Of a DNA stretch of 64,000 bases, positions 50,077 to 62,700 are shown piece after piece; the first letter of the stretch is position 1; every line of letters starts with the position of its first letter. The notes under the pieces are model-generated. The model was not told the origin of the DNA and ran no database searches. It was given only the letters and a program-made list of their open reading frames with translations. The position numbers and the translations under genes were made by a program. Source of the DNA: Onchocerca volvulus (Eukaryota > Nematoda > Chromadorea > Rhabditida > Onchocercidae); NCBI GenBank assembly GCA_000499405.2, contig HG738138.1, positions 6,384,888-6,448,887 on the forward strand. The letters run 5' to 3'.

Positions 50077-53000
50077 CTAATTTTGAACTTTGGAGGAGAA
50101 AAGTGGGATATCTTTAAAACGACACCATGTTGTTATATTTGTTCGACATGGTTCCGTCAACCAAAGATACCATTCGCCTTCTTTCTGGTCGCGATATTTT
50201 CCATATGTGTAATATTTTTTACACAGAGGATTATTCTGAGGTGATTTGACCAAAACCTGCAAAACGTAAATCCGTAAGGAATTCATTTATTGATAAGCCA
50301 TTTTATACTTGGCTTTTTAAATTATTGCTAAAGTTTTTCAACTTGCTCACTTGGCACTCTTCCACCTTATTTGTCACAATTAGAAGTCATTTGAAAATAA
50401 CACCTTCATATAACTTCTATGCAGTGACTGAGATTGCTGGAATATTAAGTGGAATTAAGAAACTGGAAGATACTAACGCATAATTGAAAAAGAAAATGGA
50501 AAAATAACGATGGATTTTTTGAAGTGTTATCGATAATACCCAGTAAGCGGCTTTTTCAACGAAAGAGATTCAGAATCGATTAAAGTAATTAAGTAATAAT
50601 TAATCAAAAGGCAAAGAAAAAGTTAAATCAGAAGAGCAAATAAGAAAAGAATTTAAGAGTTACGGAAAGATTGAACTCGGATTCACAACCAATAGGGCAT
50701 GCTAGTCTTGTTGTGGAATTTCGTGCCAGTGTATTCCAATCATTGACCGTCATCGCTTCGCGGCGGCACTTGTATTTACTAGGATCTCGAGGTATTTTGG
50801 CATTTCGTGCTATCAACGTGCATTGATCTGGTGGTCCCTGCTCATTTGTCGTTGTGCAGTCGATCGTTCGTTCTTCTGAAATTGAAACATGCTTTTCAGG
50901 TGTTCACTAATGATTTAGAGAAGATAACTAATTAGCAAATAGAATTCCTTTTACTCGGATTCTTTGATAGAATCTTTGATTTAATTTATTATAATAATGT
51001 GATTTTCATTTGTTGAATGCAGGAAGTAACAGCTGCAAATTTTTGTAGGATTTTATTCTATTTGGTAAAAATGAAAAAGATGAAACATTTTTTTTTTTTG
51101 TGCAGTTTGTTTTGAATATTAGAGGATCTCCTGAAGGTAAATATATTTATGTGGAGAAATTCGGAAAGCTTTTACACATATTTTTCCAGGTAAGATCAAA
51201 ATCCATGTGCAATGTTTTCTTTTCAACTGATTCTCCGTGCAACAAAAGACTAATGTACAGCAATTGTATAAACGAATGTTTTATGTGTTTCAAACAAAAA
51301 TTTTTCAAAAAACAAACCCCATCGTGGCCATCGAAAATTTTCCAGAATTTCTCTCTTATTTTGTCCGTTGACCGTCACATATGTTATTATTAAAATAAAG
51401 TACCATGTTGCTGACATCTTGAGAGATATGCAACTGTTTGGATTGTTTCCTGCAAAATGATGCAGCTTTGCAGTGAATCTTAATAAAATTCATTAGGAAG
51501 TTATGAAATAGCAGACTAACTGATTACTTTTCGTTATGCGCTGGTAATTGATGATGAGAAAAATTAAAATGTTATTTCAACGGATCGGTTAAATTCACCA
51601 AAGGAAGTTGAATACTTCGATAATCGTCAAGTAGTGGCGCTCCAGAAGATCCTTTTATGGTGACTGTGGTTACCAGTTATCAGAATCGGATGTCAATGTG
51701 GTAGAGCACGAATGTTGAATACTGGTTTCGTCCTAAGATACTCGACGAGATTGATCCGAAAGACGCACCAAAATCGCCACTGAAAAAACTCCAAACATAT
51801 TTCATAAATTAGTTGAAATAAATCTGCGATAATTAACTTCCTAGCTTATGTAAAAATGACTTGATTACAACTGAATAATTTTCTCATCACAACTTAGCCA
51901 TCAAGCTTATCGACCAACTTTTACAAAAAAGAATTTAATTGGAAGCTTTCCATAAATGCTATGTTAAAAAATAAGAATTAGTGAATAATAAACTTATTTT
52001 CTAACTAATATTGCGACGAAAATTGTGACAAAAATTTTGTCTCGGAGCTACAACAACTCCAAAGCTATCAAACAAAATTTAAAAAGTTCACTTTGATCAA
52101 TAAAGAAGCTTTTTCTTGAATAATTATTTTGTGGAAACATGCTTGCTAGTGTTGTTTATTCATTTGCAGTACTGCTTTATCAACGAAGTTGATATAATAT
52201 TAAATTTCTCAACATATCTAATAATCGATCATCGATAATTATAGCAGCAGAGATAATCAGCTAATTACTCTTCCGGTGTAAATAAAATAAGTTAAAAATC
52301 ATTTCTATTCGATGATTCTTAAAGTTCGTATTCGAAAATCACAGTATGTGATTTTGCAATCAAGGATTATGGCTAAAGAAAATAGTATTGGAGCGTTTAT
52401 TAAGATTTTTCGGTATGAGAAATTTTTTTGCCGACTTACAAGCAACAACCAATTAGTGTTTATCTCCTTTCGAAAAGATTTAACAAGTTTTTCTTTGAAT
52501 TTCTTTGCGTGATACTTTCACTAATTTTGTTGAACAGGTTTTGACTGTGTAAATCAAATTTAACTCATCGATATTGCTATGATTGAAAAATATGTATGAC
52601 AAAGGAGGGACGATTTAGTAATACATGAGAGTTTCGGAGATGAAGATCAGACTCTATTGTGCCACGGTTATTCAGTTCAATAACTGTTTGCTCAACGACA
52701 ATATGGTTATTGTTGAGAGACAGAAAAGCATATCTGTTTGTCCTTATCAAATCAGATATCTGGAAAAGCCAATGAACCATGATCGCTTCATCGGGGTAGC
52801 TTAAGAAAGGAAAGCACCTGGATTAACGCGTCCCTGATTATCCTATTTTGGTCGATCTATTTATCGCTTCAGTTGCATCATTTGCAATCATTAAATATGC
52901 TAGCAAACGAAATCAACTTTTCATTTCTGATTTCACTCTTTTCCATTTGACATTTTACAGTCATAAAGCAACAGAGTGATAATGGCTATATTATGAGCAA

Positions 53001-55596
53001 CTTCGTACTTCTAATATGAATGGTTGCTATTTTTTCGTAAGATCCCTTGTCATAAGCATAACTGATGATGAAACATGATGTAATGATCGAAGCAGCAATA
53101 AATGCGGCGAAAATTGTGAACTTACTAACATCGATAATAATATTTCTTATTATTTCAAGATCATTTATACTTGTGAAGACTTTTTGACGTCTTTGGATTC
53201 TGCGAAAACTTTTGTAAACAAAATCTACAATTCTTGCCGTGCATTATGCAGATTATCGTAATTTCAACTTTCTGCGAACAGCTGTAGATTCATGTTTGAT
53301 TGTTCAATTGCGAACCACTTAACTGAAGCTATTCTCTCTCTTTTCTTCCCTCTCTGTTTCTCTTTATCATAGTTTTTCTGTTTCAACACCATCCGAGCCT
53401 CTGATTGTTGTTTTGAAAACAATAAGCGACTTTAACAGATGTTTTTTCCGAGTTTTATTTAGCCAACCCATCCTAGCTCTTTCAATATTGATGAAATGAA
53501 CCGTCTCTTAAAATCCGTTTACCTTCTAAATACCTTTTAAGTTCTTCGCTGCTACACAGATACAAAAAAAAGGACTTTAAAAAAAGCAGTATATTTACTT
53601 ACCAGTGAATTTAAATTAAGGAAAGTTAGCAACAATGACGGATATAGGAAAACACTTCAAATTTTTTATGGAAGGCTTGTGAATTAAATATTAATTATCG
53701 ATTATAGCTTTCCAAGAGTATTACTTTATCACAGATTATGAAATGGACCGCAAAAATTCGGTTAATACCTGGAAAATATCCAGATAGATGCTCGATTGTT
53801 GATGGACATAGGACACGAGTGAAATAATGACGCTTGTTTTGAGATATTTATAATAAGCTACGACTCCAGTTGTTGTAGAGGAATATCAAAATTTTTCCTA
53901 TAATTAATGATTAATGTATTTATTTAACGACAAGTATATATGCCGGTATGCTGGTGAATTATACTCATGTTACGGCGATATTCATTTTTCTATCTTCACA
54001 ATTAGTTACTTTATTTCTTTCGAAACAAAGTTTTTTTCATTTTTATTTCCTCTTTTATTCGATAACATAATGATATCAAATAAATATTATATAACCTTTT
54101 CGGGATTTTGATGTATCTCCATTGTAAGTTCGATTTCAAATTATTCACAAACTGGGATAAGTTCTTTTGTAGATTTAGGAAATTAGTGAAAGTGAAATAT
54201 TTTACTGAATACAAAAAGTGTATTTCTATTCCTGCTAGATGTTCCTTCAATCGATTTTTTGCTACATGCTCATTCCCTGAAATTGAGCAAACTACAAAAA
54301 GCTAAAATAACATGAATCCTTCATTTACTGATATTCTTATCATTAATTTTGCTTGACAAAGTTGGTCGTTGAAAGATAGCGGAAAGGTTATGATTATCCT
54401 GCAGTAAAGGCAAAGAAAATCTATACTTTATAATTCTATATGTCCAGTCCTGATACTCCGTTTCGATTGTCTGGTAATATAATTCCATCATGTTTCTTAT
54501 CTGCAATTATCAATTGTCAAGAAATGCTCTGTCTTTATATTAAATAATACACTTCACCTATCTTCTGGAAAGAAACTTATACGAATTGGAATGGACTTTT
54601 TTTTAATTCCACATCTGAAGTAACAAATCCATATTTCGTTGCTTAAATTATGATCAAGACAGATCGAAGCAAAGGGCAATATACTTCAATTACATGTTGC
54701 CTGATAGTTGGTTCAATCAACGAAACATTCCTACAAAACACGAATATTAATTGCTGTTTAGGAACAGCTCTAAACTGAATAAACAAACCGCAAATTAGCA
54801 AAAAATTATTTTAACTACCAAGTTGATTATCCTTTTCATTCCCAAAGAATTTTGCCATATTGTTCTGATATCATTTGCTGGATAGATTGGAAAGAGTGCT
54901 AATTTCATGTGATAACATTTTTCTTAAAAAAGTGCAGTGTGATGCCGCCAGTAAACAACTGGAGTGAAAGAAAAGCTCGGACAGTGAGTTAACATCTATT
55001 CTTCCATAAGATAACAAAAAAACCAATTTTATTGTTTTCAAGTTTCCACTCGAAAAAGTATAAATGAATAATGCTAACTAATCAGCTTATTTTCAAAGAA
55101 AAAAGCAATAGCACAATGAAAACAGCAAATTTCTGCAAACAAATGTATGATTCGCTTACCAGAGATCAAATTATCACTAAATTAGTACAATGAAACTTAC
55201 TAATTGGATATTTAAAGAGAGGATTATTGTAAATAATTTTCTTCTTATGTCTTGCATGTCATCGATGATCTTATTCAATCTTGGTTTAAGAAATAATTCC
55301 TCAAACCAGTTATTGCGAACTTTATTTTATCCCTTGCAATAAGTTCGGTTTCTGATTACTCTGAATGATTACAAAATGTTGAGGTAAATACACTGCATTG
55401 GAATGTTAAAATTAATGCGGATCACTATTTATTATAATTTGAAACTGCGGTGTTCTGTGTTTTAAGGAAGCCATCTATCCATCTTCTGTTGTGCTATCAA
55501 TATTTTTAAAGAATCAGTCAAGTTCAGTCCGTGGTAGCAACCTGGACAGAGATGAGCACGTCGAACGGATGCAATAATTCTGCCTTCAGTGATATG
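50077..55596 (-). CDS. cysteine-rich, probably extracellular protein, unknown family (3' part)
   Basis: Five exons on the minus strand join with matching phases: 55542-55596, 54457-54500, 53769-53832, 50664-50875 and 50077-50256 (about 185 residues). The translation has ten cysteines: one each in RRAHLC and RVLCPSTIEHL, then eight in the last two exons, spaced C-x11-C-x17-C-x22-C-x3-C-x18-C-x24-C-x7-C (for example LACPIGCESEF and TEPCRTNITTWC), plus three N-glycosylation sequons. That pattern suggests a disulphide-rich secreted or ectodomain module. I recognise no family. The last two exons are the strongest; the three upstream ones are short and rest on splice sites, phase and residue content. 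An alternative frame through 54427-54500 and 53769-53832 is also open. The N-terminus, including any signal peptide, was not found. The neighbour at 56492 reads away from it. Confidence 0.5.
51540..52765 (-). other. candidate extra exons within the long intron of the cysteine-rich gene
   Basis: Three coding-like minus-strand segments lie in the 2.9-kb intron between 50876 and 53768. One starts at 52759 after TTTTCCAG (ISDLIRTNRYAFLSLNNN, about 45-67 codons). One lies near 51640-51790 with overlapping readings (GDFGASFGSISS after TTTTTTCAG, or DETSIQHSCSTTLTSDSDN between TCTTAG and TG/GTAACC). One is TIKGSSGAPLLDDYRSIQ near 51600-51665. Their phases do not all agree with the flanking exons. 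They could be optional exons, another gene, or relics. Confidence 0.3.
54955..54996 (+). other. candidate small first exon, unknown
   Basis: AAAGTGCAG followed by TGTG and an ATG encoding MPPVNNWSERKART, then the donor ACA/GTGAGT in phase 0. Good splice signals on both sides, but no second exon in phase was found, and it lies inside the minus-strand cysteine-rich gene. It may be an alternative start of the gene at 56492 or chance. Confidence 0.2.
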
Positions 55597-56491
55597 CTGA
55601 ATTAGCATTCAAATGGCAATTAATTATACATTGTCGCTTAGTGTCTCGAATTAACTAATCCTGCTTTTCGAGAGAAAATTTTCTCGATTTCAAACCATCA
55701 TCCTAACGTCACTCAAATCGTCTCATTTCTCCTTAATTGATTTACTGTGCATTTATGTGTGCCTATTTGCATGCATATATGTGTTTATTACACATCGGAA
55801 ATGCAGATATGCTTGCATGTATAAAAACATGCATGCACATCCGTTTCGTACACTTCCACATACATCATACAAGATAATATCGCTAACCGGAAATTGTTTA
55901 AGCAACATGATAGATGTTTTCGCTCTGCTAGGATTTTGCACTATCTGAACATCTGAGAACATAAACATCAAAACACTGTACGCAACCGTCGTTTCCTCCT
56001 TTGGATTTTTTTATTGATTTCCAGTCTTGATATTTTGATTTTTTCAGGGAATGACTATTTTTTTTGTTAATTAGCTTACTTTCTGGATATCATATCCTTG
56101 TTTACGGTTTCTCTGCTTATTGCTTTACTATTTGATCAAAAGACCTTCAATATAGATTATAGGATACTGAAATCTAGCTAAGTATCGCAAATAACATTAT
56201 TTTACTGGAGTAATTAAGTTTTATTGCAAATGTTTCTGAACTTTGTTTAATTGTTCACTATTGACACCTTAATCAACAGTTGCTAAATATATTTAGCAGC
56301 ATAAATTAGGAGTCATTTACATTTTTTCTCAGTTGGCAATTAATGCATTCCTATTCCATTAAATTATGTTAGAAGAGGACCTGGAAATTGATTTAGACTT
56401 CTTACTATGTATACACAAACTTAAAGCATTTTTCATCGTAACTTCTTGGGGATCCCATGTTACGGAAGACTACTTATGAACTTTAATTTTT

Positions 56492-59400
56492 ATGAAACTT
56501 GCCGATCAACACTCATTTCTCGGTGTTGGAGCAATTACGCGCAAACGCTACGCCAAACGTGCTTACTGTCTTCACGTTCCTGAAGGTAATTTACGATTCC
56601 AGTTTTTTGAATTGTTTAGCATAAGACATTTACTGTTCACACTGTTGATAATCACGCCTTTTTTCCTTTAAACGGTACTTTTTCATTTACATTATTGCAA
56701 TTACTACCTGCTATAATCATTAGAAATTGACTATTTAAATATTTATGCATCCAATTGATATCGAAGAATAAGTGATGAAGTTTATTATTGCACATATTTC
56801 TTTTCATAACAGTTTTTTCATTCTTTGATAATTTGCAAGGATGTAAAATGATACCTAAGCCGTAAAATTTTTGCAAATGAAATACAAGCATTCAAAAGAG
56901 GATTTATAAATGGTATAGATATGCCAAAATCTGAAATTTTATCACTTCGAAAATGCGACTCTCATTTACGGCTTGAAGACGAATTCATTATTTGGAATAA
57001 TGGCTAGCTTCGAATCACACTATCGAAGATATTCAGATAGCCACTGTCCACATCAATACAAATTACTAACATCAGGACAAGAGCTACCATCTGTCATTTT
57101 GCTTGATCCACCATACATTCTCTTCTCTCTCCTTTTTTCTACTGCTTGCATAATCCAGGTCCCTTCCGTCATATCAATAATTCAAAAAGTAGAAATAGAG
57201 AAACAGCAAGATGCAAATGTGTTTATTATTATTTGCAATAAAATCTGAAGCAAATGACCTTCGTTTTCCGAAATTTTAATGATTAGTTTAACAGCAGAAA
57301 TTTCCTTATCTTTAACTGCTAACTGTCGTGTATACATTGTTTCCTTTAAAAAGCAAAAATTTCTTAAGAAAATCAAGCAAATGCAGTCATACTACAATGA
57401 TGATAAAAAGTTTCATTAGTAGCTTGTCAGCAAGACCAATAGTCACTGAACACCATTTACGGAATAATATGAAATACAATACTATCTAGACGTGCCGGTT
57501 GAAATCATGAAAGGCACTCAGGTAGCAGGATGCAATGGTTCACAATGATCGCTTGCAAAATAGTCATCTTCCGAAAGTTGAATTGTTGCTTCAAAACTAA
57601 GCACTTGTTTACTTTAGAAAGAAAAAAGTAATTCTTCAATCCTGAATAAAAAACGAATTAAATTTAAAAATTTAAGGATTTCCGGTAAGAGATATTTGTG
57701 TTGCATGCATTGTATGTCATATGAAAGTCGCAAAAAGAAATAACATCTTCGATTTGTGCAACTATTAATAGAAGCACTTTCGAGAACAAAAACAATCAGT
57801 TCTAGAAATTTCGACAGCCTTCTCTTCTTAATCTACAATTTCGGGTAATCATTTTTTATTTGAGTGGAAATCTACATAGTAGGTCATTTATTTAGTTAAA
57901 TCTTTGAACCTTATCATTTTCGTACTATTGGTTCATTTTCAACCTATTTGTTATAAAAAATCTTTATTTTTTTCTATATTTTTTACACCAATCCTCTTAA
58001 TTTAGCTAATTATGATTATCTGAGACTAACGTGCAGTAGTATGAAACTTTGTTTGCTAGAGGTAATAGATTATTAGTGTTTCTTTTTTTTCTTCTTGCTC
58101 TTATTATGCGGCTTTTTAGTTAGATATAGTTTGCGAAGAGCTACAAACCACTAAATGATCAGCATAGTTTAAAGCTAAGTTGCAGCGTACAGGAAACAGC
58201 ATCTTAGGAATTCTAACTACTAATGCTTATTCAGCTATCCAACATATGACTTTTTCATGCGTTTTATCCGCCTTGCTCAAATGTAGGCTTTTTCTTTTTC
58301 AACAAGTCGATGTGTTTGATAACCTATCTTTGTTCTTGTTGATATAATTCCTGAATGAATTGTTTCGGAATTAAATGGATTATCATAGGAAAAAGGATAC
58401 CCAGTTTATGCTCATCGGCTGTTATCTATATTCCGCAATTTCTTCAAAATTATCTTTTGCATTTTTTTTTCTTTTTTTTTTTAATAAATTCGGCAATACT
58501 TAACAAAAATTTTACAATTATTACCAGCATAGGGATGATGGCGATCTATTGAGGATAATCTAAGAAATTTTCGATTCTTTTGAACATAAACTTTGTCTTT
58601 TACATTTCTTGAGATACGTGATCATCCATTCTGTAGATAAATTATATTTAGTATAATTTTTTGTAGGTCCATGTTTGAAGTTTAATAGACTTTTAATTAA
58701 AAGTTGGTATGAAAGTAAGAGCAGTTGTGAGGGCTGTTAAAGAGATATCATAGAATGAGTGAGGATTTTGCGAATGATAGCGTATGAAAGTTGTAAGAAT
58801 AACTGAAAAAAGAAAGACATCGTGATTTAAAGAAAAAAAAAAATGAAATTATCTATGTGTTCTAGTCAATAGATTAAGGAACAGTGAAGTAAGCCTAGAG
58901 CAGCAGCTTGAAGAGTACATATGGCTAATAAAAAGTAGAAATGTATGTCGAAATTATGAAGATGTAGTAATTAATTAGTCTAGTTTATTCCTTTGAAGTT
59001 AGAAAACGGCGTTGAAAAGTAGCGCGAAAATGATTTCTGGATGGATCAAAAAGAAGGAAGAGAATTTCGCTATTGCTTCGTTCCATCCTTTTTTTCGATT
59101 TGAAGCTAATGTAGAATAAGTAGCAAAACTGACAGCAAAGAAGCATGAAAAGCTGCGGAGAACAATGTAATTTCACTTACCTAGAAATTTAATTAAATGC
59201 TCTATTTAAGCATCTCGTTACAGGCAATTATTCTTTTAACGCATGATTCATACTTTCCATTCATAAAAACTGTCTTATTTCACATAGCTGATATTCGAGC
59301 ACAAAGGCGATGAATTGAAGGAACGCAGTTTGAAATACGAGGAAGAAATGGGTAAAATGGAATTTTCGTATGCGAAATAATGTTCATTTCAAAATGTAAG

Positions 59401-59727
59401 GATGCATACTAATGTGATGCTTGCTTGAATGAACTTAGACGCTTCTCCAATTCTATCAGTTTAACTCCAACAATGATGGTTCATCAAGCAAACGAATAAG
59501 CATTCGCAAACGCCAACCAAAACGTTGCTACGGCCACATCAATTCATGTGGCCCGTTATGTAGCGTGTGTGTATGTATGTATATATATGCGTTTGCATGT
59601 ATTATGTATGTGTGTATGTATGCATATATATGTGTGTGTGTGTGTGTATGTGTGTGTTTGCGTGTTAAGTGAACTCATTTCTTTCATCTTTTTGAAAGAC
59701 CATCGAACACAGTGTAACGAATTCCTA
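56492..59727 (+). CDS. multi-exon gene of unknown function (5' part)
   Basis: Four small plus-strand exons with mutually consistent phases: 56492-56585 (ATG; MKLADQHSFLGVGAITRK, ends phase 1), 57490-57521 (VPVEIMKGTQ, ends phase 0), 59288-59351 (LIFEHKGDELKERSLKYEEE, ends phase 1) and 59699-59727 (HRTQCNEFL, donor CTA/GTAAGT). Each has AG and GT borders, and together they read about 73 residues without a stop, charged and possibly helical in the third exon. I recognise no family. The ATG has no acceptor close upstream, so the true first exon may differ. Later exons were not found with confidence; possibilities near 62697 (FKIQQTEKVQIREETH) and 63200 (KKSDFFIVEKKPGDK, then TGA) do not match phase cleanly. 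The introns carry an ORF at 56973-57248 and a TG-rich microsatellite. Confidence 0.45.
56973..57248 (+). other. ORF of uncertain status inside an intron
   Basis: A 91-codon ORF containing MASFESHYRRYSDSHC and a hydrophobic stretch. An acceptor-like TAATCCAG lies within it (57150-57157), and the minus strand here is also open (MTEGTWIMQAVEKRREKR). The competing readings suggest conserved sequence but do not show which strand, if any, is coding. Confidence 0.2.
59562..59664. repeat. TG/TATG-rich microsatellite
   Basis: About 100 bp of interrupted (TG)n, (TATG)n and (TA)n units, within the intron between the third and fourth small exons of the gene above. The Cys/Val-rich ORF across it is an artefact. 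Confidence 0.9.
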
Positions 59728-62700
59728 GTAAGTTAACAAATCTTTGACATGTCAATATTTCCTTCGAGTTAGTGCCGACTGGAAACTTAAGCCTCTAATG
59801 TCCACTACTCTGCCAACTGTACCTCCCATCTTTAGCATAACAGTTGTGCTTTTTTCTGCTACTTTTTGCTATTTGTAAGTAAAAAAATGTTATATGAATT
59901 CCAACGTTATTATCGATATGATAGCATTAATGAACATTTCGCAAAATATATCAATTCTCATAAGATGAAAAACTCATTAATATTACAGAAAATTAGGAAA
60001 TCGAAAAGAAAAAGCCCCTTTTTTAAGTCTTTTCCTCATCATTGTAATGTTCCAGTTTTTCTTTAAAAATCTAAGCAACTAGAGGAAGCAAAATTGAAAC
60101 TTAATTAGAGATTTGCTCCCTGCATCTCTTGAACTTCACATATTTCAGAACAGCTGTTATTGAAAATACATCTATTGGTTTTCTTGGAAATCCTTGGAAA
60201 TCAATCATTTGAATCATTCTTTAAGATATATCAAAAAATTCATAGATTGTACTGTTGGTAATCAGTTATTTAATTCTTTTAGAACAGTACCATAAAGTTA
60301 CTGAATTCAAAAACCATTGATTACTAAACCTCTTTCTATTCTCCTATCTTCCCATAGTTATCGATTTTAAATTTGAAAATAATCAGAAATTTGCTCAGAT
60401 AAAATTGGCATACTTTGTGAATGAATAGTTCTCTTATAAATTATTGTTAGGCCTGTCCATTGAACTATCAGTAGAATTGGTGCATTTAAGATTTTTAAGT
60501 CAGCTGTCGGTCTGTGTGTTCCGAAAGTCCTTCGATGATAACATATAGTATTTATGCTCAACAGTCAACAATTCTCTTGCACCAATTGCCTCAGCTAACT
60601 CAGTAGTATCTTCTTACTGCGCGCGTCCGACCCACCCAAATCCATCTTTGAATTTTCCATTTATTTCTTTTCTAATTGAACTTTTGCACACATTTCTTTA
60701 TCAATTGCTCTTTTATCTAGAATTCAATTTTTTTTTATTCACAAATATATTTCAATAAATGATGAATTTTCGATATCCGTTAGTCAATTCCTTAAGTGAT
60801 ATTCCTCAACTGACAACTCACCATAATTTGGATCACTGGTTTCCTCAGCTCTTTTCTCTTCTTTTTCATTTTTTTGCACTTAACTTTCTTCCATTCCGTT
60901 GTTTTCTTCTACAATCAAGTCAAGAACTATGAAATTCTTCTTGTTTTACCTTCATTATTTCTTTCTCTATATTCTTCAAATTCAAAAAACAATGGCTATG
61001 GCGATCGAAGGTGTTAAACTGATTGATTTTGAGATCGTTGTTGGTGTTCATTTGATTTATCGACTGTTTAATAGCATAGATATCGGCTTGGTAGATGCTG
61101 ATTGGTCGACCATTAAAGCATAACTCAATACAAATTGAACACTGCAAAGTTTCATTTTTATAAAATTTGGGCTGTTAAAGAATTATAAAAATATGACTAG
61201 TTTGATTCCCATAACCAATGAAATGTTGCGCTTTTTTTAGAATCAACTATAGTCATTTGCAAAAGTAAAACATAAATGGGGATTATATGGACATGGTGAT
61301 TTTCTGCAGTTCTTCACATATATGTTCATATTCTTACAATCATTCATGCTTCCTGAATATGTTTATTTCTTATAATCGAAAATCGAAGTAGTGTATTTGC
61401 AGAGATTTGGCCTTTGTTATTTGATCGAGTTAGTTTTTCTAAAATCCGCGTGAAGAAGCTCATAATGCGGGAAAAATTTTTATTAATCTTTATCCTTCTA
61501 AAATTTTTATAAAGTCTCAAATTAATAAATACGGCAACTTTCTCAATGGGACAGAAAAATTGTATCTGAAAAGAATTTTTGGCTTAGATTTGCTCTTATA
61601 TTCATCAAAAAATCTGTAACTCTTGGATTCGTGCCTAGAAAATACTTGTTGAAATGTTTGTTTACATTAAATCTTTTCCTAATTTACCTGAATAGCAATT
61701 GGGACGTTTATAGAATAAAATCGCTTCGCGATTTGTACCAGTATCAGTTATAAAACAAAAAAGGGATATTGATCAACTATTCCATAAATGGGGATAATTG
61801 ATCAATATTCCATTTATTTTTACTTTTGCAAAATATTCTGTATGATTAGAATTAGGATGATATGGAGATTAGAGAAAATAACAACTTAAGTTGAACACTC
61901 ATCTGTACGTAGGCAATAGTACCGATTTATACAGGAAGTTATTAGTTGTCCGTAGTAAAATTGCATATTTTGAATTAAAGAAACGAAGAGAATGGAGTTA
62001 GATCATGAAATGCTCATTTGTTGCTTTCATTAATAGCGTCTGAATCATCACCAAGCATTAAATTCTTTCTTGTTACTGAAATCATTTTCTACTTTTTTTT
62101 TTCGTATGATGCAAATTATTTATGTGTTAATTTAAATTTTCTGGAAGAATTATGTCATTTGCAGATAACATGATTTGAAAAACACCGTTTGAAGTTTTTT
62201 ACCTATAGCAATACCAGTTTCTATGAATACGTAAAATCTGAAATCAACTTTGAATAGTGAATGATAAATAAGAAACAGCCTGAACAGTTCGATGATAGCT
62301 TATGAAATATCAATCGTGATCATTCCACAAATGAACGATCCATTAAATTCTCGTAAGGTTTAGTAAAGTCTGCTAATAAGTGGGAGTGGGGTACAACCGT
62401 AGCAATTCAACACAACATCACTCGTATAGACTTTTTTTCGGATAATATTATACGGAACAATTTTCGTTTATTTCATTCTCTTCGTCATTCTGATAAATGA
62501 CTTCCGCAGGCTTTTTTTTTTTTTTTTCCTTCCTCATTTAACTATTTTAATGAGTTTCCAACCAAATGTAGAATATTTGTTTTATCCTAGAATTATTAAA
62601 AACATGAGTGCAGTATCTTACATTCCCCAAATTAATTCGTAATGTGAAATAAAATCTACTACAACATCCTTCTTCTAAATTTAGGCTAAACCTCAGGAAC

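Noticed and set aside
55511..55605. Plus-strand reading SVVATWTEMSTSNGCNNSAF after TTCAG
   Set aside because: It has an acceptor and an open frame but overlaps the minus-strand exon 55542-55596, which has a phase-matched partner. Taken as the shadow.
59548..59736. Cys/Val-rich ORF
   Set aside because: It is a translation of the TG-rich microsatellite; only the last 29 nt (59699-59727), in another phase, look like a real exon.
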